NCBI GenBank assembly: GCA_964458655.1
Contig: CAYWJT010000050.1
Span: forward strand, 1 to 21,498
Direction: 5' to 3'
Length of the DNA stretch: 21,498 nt
From: CAYWJT01 sp964458655
GTDB taxonomy: Bacteria; Acidobacteriota; Aminicenantia; Aminicenantales; Saccharicenantaceae
Of the stretch, positions 7,227 through 15,800 are shown piece by piece. The notes under the pieces were generated by a model, which did not search any database, was not told where the DNA came from, and saw only the letters and a program-made list of their open reading frames with translations. Within the stretch, counting starts at the first letter, position 1. Each line of letters begins with the position of its first letter. The translations under genes and the position numbers were made by a program.

Positions 7227-8495
7227 ATGAACAAGAACACGGCCAAGCCAGGCAGTGACAGGGCGGTTTCGGGCCGCAGGCGATTCCTCAAGGACTCGGC
7301 CCTGGGAATGCTGGCCCTCAACCTGCGTTGGGGCCCTCTCGGGGAAGAAGGGCTCTTCATCAACGCGGCCGACCCTTCGGAAGGCCAGCTTCAGTGGGGC
7401 GGCATGTACATAATGGAAAGCGCTCCCGGACCGGTGACGACGATAAACGGCCGGCCCTATCTTTATTTCGGAGGCACGGGTTACTACGCTCTGCACGGGC
7501 ATCCCGAGCTTATCAACGCCGCCGTCGCCGCCGTCAAGAAATACGGCGTCCATCCCGGCACCTCGCGTTCCGGCTTCGGCAACAATCCCGTGCTGCTCGA
7601 GGTCGAAAAAAGGATCGCCGACTTTTTCGGCGTCGAAGACGCATTCTATTTCGTATCCGGTTACCTGGGGACGCTTGTACTCGTCCAGACCCTGAAGGAC
7701 AAGTACGACGTCATCGTCATGGACGAGACCGCCCATTTCAGCGTCAAGGACGGCGTCTACTCGACCCGCAAGAAGTTTCTGACCTTCAAGCATCGCGACC
7801 CGGAGGACCTGAAACAGACCCTCAAGAAGGAGCTGAAGCCTGGCGAGCGGCCGCTGCTCTGCACCGACGGCATCTTCCCGACGTTCGGCGCGATCGCCCC
7901 GGTCCCCGAATACCTGGAAGCGCTCAAGCCCTACGGCGGCCTGATCGTCCTCGACGACGCCCATTCGGTGGGGGTGCTCGGGCCGAACGGCCGCGGCACC
8001 TACGACCACTTCGGCCTCAAAGGCGACAACCTCTACTTCTGCGGCACCCTGAGCAAGGCCTTCGGCGGCGAGGGCGGCTTCATCTGCGGCTCCAAGGAGT
8101 TCATCGAACAGGCCAAGCTAACGACCGGGATCTACAGCGGGGCGACTCCGACAGGCAACGCCACCGCCGCGGCCGCGGCCAAGGGCGTCGAGATCGTCAA
8201 GAACCACCCGGAAATGAGGGACAGGCTGCGCCGGAACGTCAAGCTGGTCAAGGCTGGTCTGAAGAAGCTCGGCTTCCCTATGAACGACTCGCCCGTCCCC
8301 ATCGTCGCCTGGAGCCTGAAGTCCGCGGACGAGATGCTTCGCGTGCACCGGGCGCTCATGGACAGGGGCATCGTCGTCCCCTATTCCAGGTACGTCGGCG
8401 CACCGGCCGGAGGGGTCTTGAGAGCTTCGATCTTCTCGGAGCACACCGAGGTGCAGATAAACCGGCTGCTCGCCGAGCTCAAGAGCCTGGTCTGA
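7227..8495 (+). CDS. Tat-exported PLP-dependent alpha-oxoamine synthase-like enzyme
   Basis: A 422-residue fold-type I PLP enzyme of the AONS/KBL/serine palmitoyltransferase group, which normally joins an amino acid to an acyl-CoA with decarboxylation. Visible residues are His170 (DETAHFS, ring-stacking position), Asp243 in LDDAHSVG (PLP nitrogen), His246, and Lys277 in GTLSKAFGG (Schiff base). The glycine-rich SRSGFGNN lies at 114-120. Unusually, the N-terminus is a twin-arginine signal: RRRFLK at 17-22 followed by a hydrophobic stretch, with about 45 extra residues before the fold. Export implies a periplasmic job without acyl-CoA, so the true reaction may be racemisation, decarboxylation or transamination (inference). 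The leader contains GAAAGGGGAA about 8 nt before the ATG. The serine hydrolase follows after 47 nt. Confidence 0.88.
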   Translation: MNKNTAKPGSDRAVSGRRRFLKDSALGMLALNLRWGPLGEEGLFINAADPSEGQLQWGGMYIMESAPGPVTTINGRPYLYFGGTGYYALHGHPELINAAVAAVKKYGVHPGTSRSGFGNNPVLLEVEKRIADFFGVEDAFYFVSGYLGTLVLVQTLKDKYDVIVMDETAHFSVKDGVYSTRKKFLTFKHRDPEDLKQTLKKELKPGERPLLCTDGIFPTFGAIAPVPEYLEALKPYGGLIVLDDAHSVGVLGPNGRGTYDHFGLKGDNLYFCGTLSKAFGGEGGFICGSKEFIEQAKLTTGIYSGATPTGNATAAAAAKGVEIVKNHPEMRDRLRRNVKLVKAGLKKLGFPMNDSPVPIVAWSLKSADEMLRVHRALMDRGIVVPYSRYVGAPAGGVLRASIFSEHTEVQINRLLAELKSLV

Positions 8496-8542
8496 ACGCC
8501 GTCGGGGTTGAGCCGCGGGGCGACGAACCATAAGGAGAAGCC

Positions 8543-10048
8543 ATGCGTCGGGAAAAACAGACCGCAATCCTTATCATCCCGCTTTTCGCTTTGATCTCAA
8601 TCCTGCTCGCCGTCGAACCGGCATGCAAGCGCGCCGGGGAGGACGGCAGCGCCGCCGTCTCGGCGATCCGCAGCGACGTCCTCAAGGCCCTCGAGGGCCA
8701 GAGCCTGGTCGGGCTGTCACTCGCCGCCGCCAGAGAAGGCCGGGTTGTCCTGGCCGAAGGCTACGGATTCAGCGACCGGGAAGCCGGCCTGCCGGTGGGC
8801 CCGGACACCATGTTCGCGATAGGCTCGATCACAAAACAGTTCACCGCCGCCTGCGTCCTGCTGCTCGCCCAGGAGAACAGGCTGTCCGTCTCCGACCGCG
8901 TGGCCGCCTATTTCCCGCATCTTACTCGGGCCCGTGACATCACCCTGCTCGACCTCATGAATCACGTTTCGGGCTACCGCGACTACTACCCGCTCGACTT
9001 CGTGGACCGCAGGATGTCCCTGCCGACCACGGTCGACGCCGTGATCGACGCCTACGCCGGGGCGCCGCTCGACTTCGAACCCGGGACGAGATACTCCTAC
9101 TCCAACACCGGCTACCTCATCCTCGGCCGGGTGGTCGAGAAGGTGAGCGGCCTGCCCTTTGCGGAGTTCCTTTCAAAACGGATACTCGAACCGCTCGAAA
9201 TGCGACGCACGGCCTTCGAGCCCGAGCCCGACAGCCCGGGGCTCGCCAGGGGTTACATGTCGTTCCTGCTCTCGCCGCCGGAAGCCGTGTCCCTGGAAGG
9301 GCGGGGCTGGGTCCATGCCGCCGGGGCGCTCTTCTCCACGCCCTCCGACCTGGTCAAGTGGAACAACGCTCTGTTTGTCGGCCGGGTCCTCGACGAGGAG
9401 CGTCTCAAGCTGATGACTGCGCCTAGGCGGCTGGCCGACGGTTCGGTCTCCAATTACGGCTGCGGCCTGGCCGTGGGCGAGAGGAACGGCGTGCGGTTCT
9501 ATTCCCACAGCGGCGCCGTCAACGGCTATTACGCCGTTAACTGGTATGTCCCCTCGTCCCGGTCCAGCCTGGTCCTGTTATCCAACCTGTCGTCGTACGC
9601 GGAGGTCGGCTCGCTGTTCGGCAAGCTCGTCGGCGATTTTCTCATCAGGCCGACGAAAGAGGCCGCGAAGAAGCCCGGAACGGCCGCGGCGAAGACAAAA
9701 CCCCAGGCAGGGACGGTCCGGCCTCAACCCGGGACACCCGAGGTCGCCGGGCCGCCCGTGGCCGAACTAGCGGCCGGCTTCTTCGCCTCCCTTCAAGCGG
9801 GACGGGTCGACCGGTCGCTCCTCGGCCAAGAGTTCAACTGGTTCCTGACCGACCGCAAGGTCGATGAGGCGGCGGCCCGGCTTAAAGCCTTCGGCCAGCC
9901 TCTCTCGGTCACGGTGGAAAGCATCGGCGAGCGCGGCGGCATGGAAGTCTCCACGACCAGGCTGGAGTTCGAAGCGGGCAGCCTGCGCGTCCTCATGTAC
10001 AGGACGCCCGACGGGAAGCTGCAGCAGTACTTCGTCCAGAGGTACTGA
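8543..10048 (+). CDS. Exported serine hydrolase, beta-lactamase-like, with C-terminal extra domain
   Basis: A 501-residue member of the Beta-lactamase (PF00144) serine hydrolases. Catalytic motifs are S95-I-T-K98, Y186-S-N and H322-S-G. Residues 1-28 form a signal peptide; Cys28 could be lipidated, but the preceding EPA is a poor lipobox. The hydrolase domain ends near 370. A Lys/Ala/Pro-rich linker (about 371-405) leads to a small alpha/beta domain (about 406-501) of unknown role. AAGGAGA at 8531-8537 lies before the ATG. It is the last gene of the rightward unit that contains the Tat-exported PLP enzyme, and its stop lies 9 bp from the stop of the convergent class A-like gene. The peptide-type substrate range of the family fits the epimerase nearby, but the actual substrate is unknown. 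Confidence 0.9.
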   Translation: MRREKQTAILIIPLFALISILLAVEPACKRAGEDGSAAVSAIRSDVLKALEGQSLVGLSLAAAREGRVVLAEGYGFSDREAGLPVGPDTMFAIGSITKQFTAACVLLLAQENRLSVSDRVAAYFPHLTRARDITLLDLMNHVSGYRDYYPLDFVDRRMSLPTTVDAVIDAYAGAPLDFEPGTRYSYSNTGYLILGRVVEKVSGLPFAEFLSKRILEPLEMRRTAFEPEPDSPGLARGYMSFLLSPPEAVSLEGRGWVHAAGALFSTPSDLVKWNNALFVGRVLDEERLKLMTAPRRLADGSVSNYGCGLAVGERNGVRFYSHSGAVNGYYAVNWYVPSSRSSLVLLSNLSSYAEVGSLFGKLVGDFLIRPTKEAAKKPGTAAAKTKPQAGTVRPQPGTPEVAGPPVAELAAGFFASLQAGRVDRSLLGQEFNWFLTDRKVDEAAARLKAFGQPLSVTVESIGERGGMEVSTTRLEFEAGSLRVLMYRTPDGKLQQYFVQRY

Positions 10049-10057
10049 CGACCGCCC

Positions 10058-11092
10058 CTATTTCTTCTTGAGCGCCAGGAAATGGTCATAGGCCGCCCTG
10101 GCTATGCGTCCCAGCTTGTCCTTCAACTCGTAGTGGACCTCCCGCAGGTCGTTGCCGAAGAGGCAGATGACGAGCGTGCCGGCTCCGGCCGGCAGCCAGA
10201 CCACGCCTGCGTCGAGCAGGACCGTGTTCTCGCCGTTCCTGGCCAGGCTGCCCCCTTTCCTCGCGATCTCCGCGCTCATCGGGAGATAGCGCAGGATGAC
10301 CTCGGCGCCGGTGTGATGCTTCATGACGTCGAGTATCATGTCGCTCGTCTTCCTGTCGACCACCTCGCCTCTGACGCACTTCTCCAGAAGAAGGCCGATC
10401 TCCCGCGGCGTCGAGGTATTGTGGGTCGACGTTTCAAAGGCTTTCTGCCGCTCGAGCCTGGCCTTGTCGGTCCAGACGCTCTCCGGCAGGCTGTTCAGCT
10501 CGGCGACCGTCAGCCTGTTCGACGGGTCGAGGCCGAGGTAGGCCAGGATGAGCTCCCGGGTGTCGTAGTCAATGGTCGTTTCCTTCAGCCCCAGCTCCTT
10601 CATGTAGTTTGAGACCGTCTCCCGGCCGACCATATGGAACAGGATATCCGTGGCCGTGTTGTCGGAACGCGCCATCATCAGGACGGCCAGGTCCTGGACC
10701 GACAGGTTCAGGCCCGGCTTCATGGCCGTAAGCAGGCCGCTGCCGTAGGTCTTCATGTTTTCCGCGAACATGACCCGGTCATCGAGGGAGAGCCTGCCCA
10801 GGCTGATCTGCCTGAAAAGCGTGAACAGGACGGGGACCTTGAAGACGCTGGCCAGCTGGAAAAGCTCGTTCTCCCTGATGCCGAGGGATCCTCCGCTTTC
10901 GACGTGCTTGAGGTAGACGCCCACGCGGCCCTTTATGCCGGCGACCTGCGACTTGATGAACGTTTCGAGTTCGGCCCTGGTCTTTAAAACAGGGAATGTT
11001 TGCGCGGAAGGCTGCGCCGCTCCGGCGGCTGCGACCGCTATCATCAAAACCATCACCGCCGCGGCCGTCATGGCTCTGGGACTTGACAACAT
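10058..11092 (-). CDS. Class A beta-lactamase-like serine hydrolase (Beta-lactamase2 type), divergent active site
   Basis: A 344-residue exported protein with signal peptide at 1-26. Motifs are S82-V-F-K85 (nucleophile and general base), S143-D-N145, spaced 61 residues from the serine as in class A enzymes, and K279-G-G where class A has KTG. The segment between SDN and KGG is about 30 residues longer than usual. No clear W/E-x-E-L-N omega-loop motif with the deacylating glutamate is seen; DTRELI near 177-182 is the closest candidate. This suggests a penicillin-binding-like or specialised acyl-serine hydrolase rather than a resistance enzyme. AAGGAGT precedes the ATG. It lies 61 nt downstream of the epimerase gene on the same strand, so they probably form a two-gene operon. 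Confidence 0.88.
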   Translation of the reverse strand: MLSSPRAMTAAAVMVLMIAVAAAGAAQPSAQTFPVLKTRAELETFIKSQVAGIKGRVGVYLKHVESGGSLGIRENELFQLASVFKVPVLFTLFRQISLGRLSLDDRVMFAENMKTYGSGLLTAMKPGLNLSVQDLAVLMMARSDNTATDILFHMVGRETVSNYMKELGLKETTIDYDTRELILAYLGLDPSNRLTVAELNSLPESVWTDKARLERQKAFETSTHNTSTPREIGLLLEKCVRGEVVDRKTSDMILDVMKHHTGAEVILRYLPMSAEIARKGGSLARNGENTVLLDAGVVWLPAGAGTLVICLFGNDLREVHYELKDKLGRIARAAYDHFLALKKK

Positions 11093-11153
11093 GCTTCACT
11101 CCTTTTACGTCAATCGAGCTCGCGTTCAGCGCTCAGGCCGGCCGCCGCGGAGC

Positions 11154-12368
11154 TCAGACCTTGCGCAGCTTCCTCAAGAAGGCCGGGTCGACGTCGCAGC
11201 CCAGGCCCGGCTTCTCCGGCAGGGTGATGACGCCCTTGCTGACCTTCATGCCGTCGATGACCGGATCGGCCGTGTGCTCCGCGTTGCCGTCCAGGTCAGC
11301 GAAGATGATGTTGGGCTGCGAGGCCACGACATGGGCCGCGGCCGTCAGGGCCACCCTCGACTCCAGCATGCAGCCGACCATGCACTTGATGTTGGCGGCG
11401 TCGGCAACGTGCGCGAGGCGGACCATGTTGAGGATGCCGCCGGCTTTCATCAGCTTGATGTTGAAGTAATCGCAGGCCTCGGCCCTGATGAGTCTCATGG
11501 CATCCGGCGGCAGGAACAACGCTTCGTCGGCCATGACCGGAATGGGGCTCTGGGCCCGGACCGCAGCCAGCCCGCTTATGTCGCTCCTCGCCACCGGCTG
11601 CTCGGCGAACTGGACGTTGAGCTCGGCCAACCGGTTCAGGGCGTAGACGGCCTGAGGAACGCTCCAGCCCTGGTTGGCGTCTATCCTCAGCTTCACCGAA
11701 TCGCCGACCGCGCGCCTGACGGCCCGGAGTCGGGCGACATCCTCGTCCGGGTCGGTGCCCAGCTTGACCTTGAGGGTTTTGTAGCCCAGGGCCGCGTGCT
11801 TGCGGGCGTTCTCGGCCATCCTGCCGGGAGTATCGATGCCGGTCGTGATGTCGGTCTCGAAAGAGGGGTTGTCGCCCCCGAACAGCCGGAAGAGAGGCAG
11901 GCCGGCGGTCTGGCCGATTATGTCGAAAAGGGCCGTTTCGAAGGCCGCCGTCATGCTGGGGTTGGAATGGACGAGGGCGCCCGCTTCCCTTTCCATCGAG
12001 CAGACGGCCAGGGGGTCTTTGCCGATGAAGATGTCTCGGAGGGCCCGGGCAGCCGCGATGTTCGTCTCCTGGGTCTCGCCCGTGATGGGCGGGAACGGAC
12101 AGGCTTCGCCGATGCCGGTGATTCCCTTTTCCGTGTGGACGCGGACCAGGACGTCGTTGGCGGCCTTCATCTCGCCTATGGCGATGCGGAACGGCGCGAC
12201 CAGCGGCAGGTCGAAGGCGTAGATCTCCACGTCTTTGATCCTGTCCCTGGCGGCTTCGTTGGAAGCCCGCGGCAACGCCGCGAGCAGTCTGGAACGGCCC
12301 TGTGCGGCCAGAGCTCCGAGCCCGCCCAGACCGGCCAATTTCATGAATTCTTTGCGGGAAAATGTCAT
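11154..12368 (-). CDS. Tat-exported dipeptide epimerase-like enzyme (enolase superfamily, MLE subgroup)
   Basis: A 404-residue (beta/alpha)8 enolase-superfamily enzyme resembling L-Ala-D/L-Glu and other dipeptide epimerases. The catalytic lysine motif is K200-V-K202; metal ligands are D230 (DANQGW), E256 (AEQPV) and D281 (ADEAL); the second-face lysine lies in K305-L-M-K308-AGG. The D358-L-D360 motif binds the substrate amino group in dipeptide epimerases and supports that assignment over muconate cycloisomerase. The N-terminus SRKEFMKLAGLGGLGALAA is a Tat-like signal (Arg-Lys variant), so the enzyme probably acts in the periplasm; most characterised homologues are cytoplasmic. The start is ATG 12368, led by AAGGAGG at 12373-12379. 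Reading frame upstream of it is AT-rich promoter sequence. The class A-like gene follows. Confidence 0.9.
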   Translation of the reverse strand: MTFSRKEFMKLAGLGGLGALAAQGRSRLLAALPRASNEAARDRIKDVEIYAFDLPLVAPFRIAIGEMKAANDVLVRVHTEKGITGIGEACPFPPITGETQETNIAAARALRDIFIGKDPLAVCSMEREAGALVHSNPSMTAAFETALFDIIGQTAGLPLFRLFGGDNPSFETDITTGIDTPGRMAENARKHAALGYKTLKVKLGTDPDEDVARLRAVRRAVGDSVKLRIDANQGWSVPQAVYALNRLAELNVQFAEQPVARSDISGLAAVRAQSPIPVMADEALFLPPDAMRLIRAEACDYFNIKLMKAGGILNMVRLAHVADAANIKCMVGCMLESRVALTAAAHVVASQPNIIFADLDGNAEHTADPVIDGMKVSKGVITLPEKPGLGCDVDPAFLRKLRKV

Positions 12369-12387
12369 TTCGCCTCCTTGTTGACCA

Positions 12388-12409
12388 ATTATATAATATA
12401 AAATATATT
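12388..12409 (-). promoter_or_regulatory. Epimerase promoter region carrying the shared operator sequence
   Basis: On the minus strand AATATATTTTATATTAT (12409-12393) is identical to 3458-3474 before gntR. It runs directly into a consensus -10, TATAAT (12393-12388), set within a 10-bp palindrome ATTATATAAT (12388-12397). The -35 is poor (TTGCAT with a 20-bp spacer), so an activator or relaxed spacing may be needed. The expected transcript start is about 12381, just before the ribosome binding site. The shared sequence makes the gntR product the obvious candidate regulator (inference). Confidence 0.7.
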
Positions 12410-12737
12410 CTATATGCAAGTTTTTTAATAAGCCTTTCGCTCCGGATCATTTCCAGAAGGCGAGCCTTTGTCAAACATGAAGAAAACCCCTCCTATTCGA
12501 CGGCCCGTCACCTTACCTCGATGCGGGCTCTTCGACGACAAGTTCGACAAATGCCTTAGAAAACGATAATACGCGCCCGTAAGCCCCACCTCCGGAGCTT
12601 CTCAACACGGTTCCATCGAGATCCTTACTGGCGATTAGTTGCGCATGTAAATACTTTGGATTGATAGAGACTGAATACCGGTCTCGTCCGGTCGGTGCCT
12701 GTCACGTGTTTTCACACTATTCGTCATAGAGCCCGCG
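12410..12737. other. Intergenic region with no supported gene
   Basis: The stretch between the divergent epimerase and SBBP-protein genes has lower GC than its surroundings and contains only short, unconvincing reading frames with no ribosome binding site. There is a small inverted repeat around ACCGGTCTCGTCCGGT (near 12677-12692). I see no tRNA, riboswitch core or mobile-element end in it. Confidence 0.5.
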
Positions 12738-12766
12738 TTGACTTGACCCGTTGCGTCTGATACCCT
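12738..12766 (+). promoter_or_regulatory. Possible weak promoter of the SBBP-protein operon
   Basis: TTGACT (12738-12743) is separated by 17 bp from TACCCT (12761-12766), a poor -10. A second TTGACC overlaps at 12743-12748. The positions suit a leader of about 50 nt before the ATG at 12825, but the match is weak and the true promoter may be elsewhere in the gap. Confidence 0.3.
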
Positions 12767-12781
12767 TTGATAGGGATGTGC

Positions 12782-12808
12782 GGCCGAAATGAGTAACAAC
12801 TTTCGGCC
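12782..12808 (+). promoter_or_regulatory. Leader hairpin just upstream of the SBBP-protein start
   Basis: GGCCGAAA (12782-12789) and TTTCGGCC (12801-12808) are exact reverse complements around an 11-nt loop. The stem ends 4 nt before the likely ribosome binding site (GGGGAG, 12813-12818). An in-frame ATG at 12789 lies inside the stem, which argues against it as the start. The hairpin could stabilise the mRNA or control translation. It has no T-run and is not a terminator. Confidence 0.5.
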
Positions 12809-12824
12809 TTACGGGGAGCAAGCC

Positions 12825-15800
12825 ATGAAACGCGCCGTGTTTAAGACCCTCCTGCTCATCATTATAGCTGCAGTCGCCGGCGCGACGAAACACGAGCCGG
12901 CGTCCCGTCAAGGACACCTCTCCGATGCTCCTCCATCGCCAGCCGGAAGCACGGCCGTATTCGGCCGGATGCCGCTATATTTCATCGAGAACCGCGGCCA
13001 GCTGGACGGCGATGTGGCTTATTACGCAGCCGGCAAAGACAGGCAGGTTTATTTCACGGCCGGCGGCATGACCCTCGCCCTGAACCCGGCGCCAAACTCG
13101 GTGGAAACCGAACAACCCGACGAACCTGGCCTTCAAAGCATACCTGCGGCATCCTATTCCCGCTTTAACAGCCGGCTGGGATGGCGACCTGACGCTGGGC
13201 CGCCCGGCCGCTGGGTGCTCAGACAGGAATTCCCCGGGGCGAACCAGGCCGTGAAGCCGCAGGGCGAGGCCATGACGCCGGCCGTGATTTCCTATTTTAA
13301 GGGCCGGCCGGAGCAATGGCTCACCGGTGTGCCGACCTTTTCCAGGGTCGTCTTTAAGGACCTCTGGCCCGGGATAGACCTGATCTATTCCGGGACTACC
13401 GACCGTTTGAAGTATGAATTCGTCGTCCGGCCCGGCGCTGACCCGGCCGCGATCCGCCTCTCCTGGAGCGGGGCGACGGACCTCAAAATCGACGGGAACG
13501 GCCGTCTCGAGCTCGTCACTCCTCTCGGTACCATCTATGATGACGTCCCCGCGGCGTTCCAGCTCAGAGGCGACGATAGACTGGCTGTTCCTATCGCTTT
13601 CCGGCTGGAAGCGGCCGGCGGCTGCGAAGCCACACCCACAAATCAGAAGGCGGATCCTGCAAACGATGCCTCAAGCCTCCCGTGCGGCACACGCTACGTC
13701 GTCGGCTTCGAGGTCGGCGGCTACGACCCCGGACTGCCGCTTATCCTGGACCCGGCGCTCCTCGTCTACTGCGGTTTTATCGGCGGTTCCTACCATGACC
13801 GTGGCACGGCCATCGCCGTCGACGGCTCCGGCAGCGCCTACATCGCCGGCTGGACGACCTCCTTCAACTTCCCGGTCGTCACCGGTCCCGACCTCACCGT
13901 CAACAGCGTCTTCCCTGCGGCCGACGCCTTCGTGGCCAAGGTCAACCCCGCGGGTACGGGCCTCATCTACTGCGGCTTTATCGGCGGCTCGGGCCACGAC
14001 GTCGCGAGCGGCGTCGCTGTCGACGCCTCGGGTAACGCCTACATCGCCGGCTGGACCTTCTCGATGGACTTCCCGACGGCCGTCGGCCCCGGGCTCACAT
14101 ATCACGGCAACATCACGCAATACAGCGACGCCTTCGCGGTCAAGGTCAACGCCTCCGGCACCGGCCTCCTCTACTCCGGCTATATCGGCGGTTCCCAGAA
14201 CGACCGGGCCGGCGGCATCGCGCTCGACGCTTCGGGGAACGCCCACCTCGCCGGCTGGACCGAATCGGCCGATTTCCCGGCTTCCGGCGGGCCCGACTCG
14301 ACCTATAACGGAGCGGGCGACGCCTTCGCGGTCAAGGTCCACGCTTCCGGGGCGGGGCTCGTCTACTCGGGCTTCATTGGGGGCACGGCCGAGGACTGCG
14401 GCACGGGCCTGGCCGTGGACGGCTCGGGCCGGGCTTACATAACGGGTTGCACGGCCTCGAGGCCCACGGAGGGCTTCCCGGTCAGGACCGGCCCTGTGTT
14501 GACACACTGGGGCATGCTGGACGCTTTCGTGGCCAGGCTCGGCGCTTCCGGCTCGACTCTGGAGTACTGCGGCTACATAGGCGGCAGCGGCGACGACACA
14601 GCGGCGGCCGTCGCGGTCGACTCTACGGGCAGCGGCTGGGTCGCGGGCACGACGAACTCCCTCAGCCGCTTCCCGGTCAAGGTCGGGCCGGACCTGAGCC
14701 TGAACGGCGGCACCGACGCCTTCATCGCCAGGGTCAGCCCGTCCGGCGAGGAGCTCGTTTACTGCGGTTTCATCGGCGGAAGCGGGGACGACACCGGCTC
14801 GGCCGTGGCCGTCGACTCTTCGGGCATCGCCTACGTCGCCGGTACGACCGGCTCCCAGTATGGATTCCCGGCGACCGGCGGCCCGTTCCTCCTCCCGGCC
14901 GGAGGGCTCGACGCCTTCGCCGCCACGGTCCGCCGCTCGGGCGCGACGCTTCTCTACTGCACCTACCTCGGCGGATCTGGGGACGACGAGGCCGCGGGCG
15001 TCGCTGCCGACGGGGCGGGCAACTTCTACCTGACCGGCTACACGACCTCCAACGACTTCCCTGTCGCCGTCGGGCCGATCCTGACCCCAGGCGCCGGATA
15101 CTCCGGGGTTTCCGAGGACGCTTTCGCCGCCAGGATCTTCGAGAAACTGCCGCCGGCCGCGCCGCGGAACCTGACGGCCGGAACTGTGACCGCGGGCGAG
15201 GTGAACATCTCCTGGTCGGACGAGTCGGCCAACGAGGACGGTTTCAAGGTCGAGCGCAGGACCGGCGACGCCGGCGCCTGGGCCGAGATCGCCTCCGTCG
15301 GGGCCGGCGTCACGACCTACAGGGACACCGCCCTCACCGAAGGCACGTCCTATCATTACCGGGTTTACGCCTACAACGACGTCGGCGATTCGGACTATTC
15401 CAACGAGCTGGCCGTCCAGACCAGGCCGGCGGCGCCTTCTAACCTGACCGCCTCCGTCGTCAACGAGAGACGGGTCGACCTGGCCTGGACCGACAACTCC
15501 TGGTCCGAGACCGGCTTTCGGGTCGAGCGCAAGACCGGCGGCGGGGACTGGAGCGCGCTTGCCGCGCTGGCGGCCGGTACGACGGCATACTCCGACTTCC
15601 AGGTGCTCGAAATCACGACCTACACCTACCGGGTGTTCGCTTTCAACGCGGGCGGCGATTCCGCGCCGTCCAACGAGGCCGTGGTCGAGACGCCTGCCCT
15701 GACCGTGCCCGCGGCGCCGTCGAGCCTGCAGGCGACGCCGCTTTCTGCGAGCAGGGTCCGGCTGACCTGGACCGACAATGCCTACAACGAGGACGGCTTC

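Noticed and set aside
10058..11092. Antibiotic-resistance beta-lactamase
   Set aside because: KGG replaces KTG and the deacylating Glu motif is not evident; the gene sits in an epimerase operon without resistance or mobility genes.
3445..12409. Inverted 17-bp copies as ends of a transposon or integrated element
   Set aside because: The copies lie inside promoters at fixed distance from start codons; no transposase or integrase gene and no target-site duplication are seen, so an operator explanation is better.
12369..12419. Longer N-terminus for the epimerase (start at 12419)
   Set aside because: The extra 17 codons are the AT-rich promoter/operator and the ribosome binding site; the inner ATG at 12368 has AAGGAGG and starts the Tat-like signal.
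13761..15147. Regular repeats of about 200 bp considered as CRISPR or satellite array
   Set aside because: They stay in one reading frame, vary in sequence as protein repeats do, and match SBBP units; there are no short identical repeats with unique spacers.
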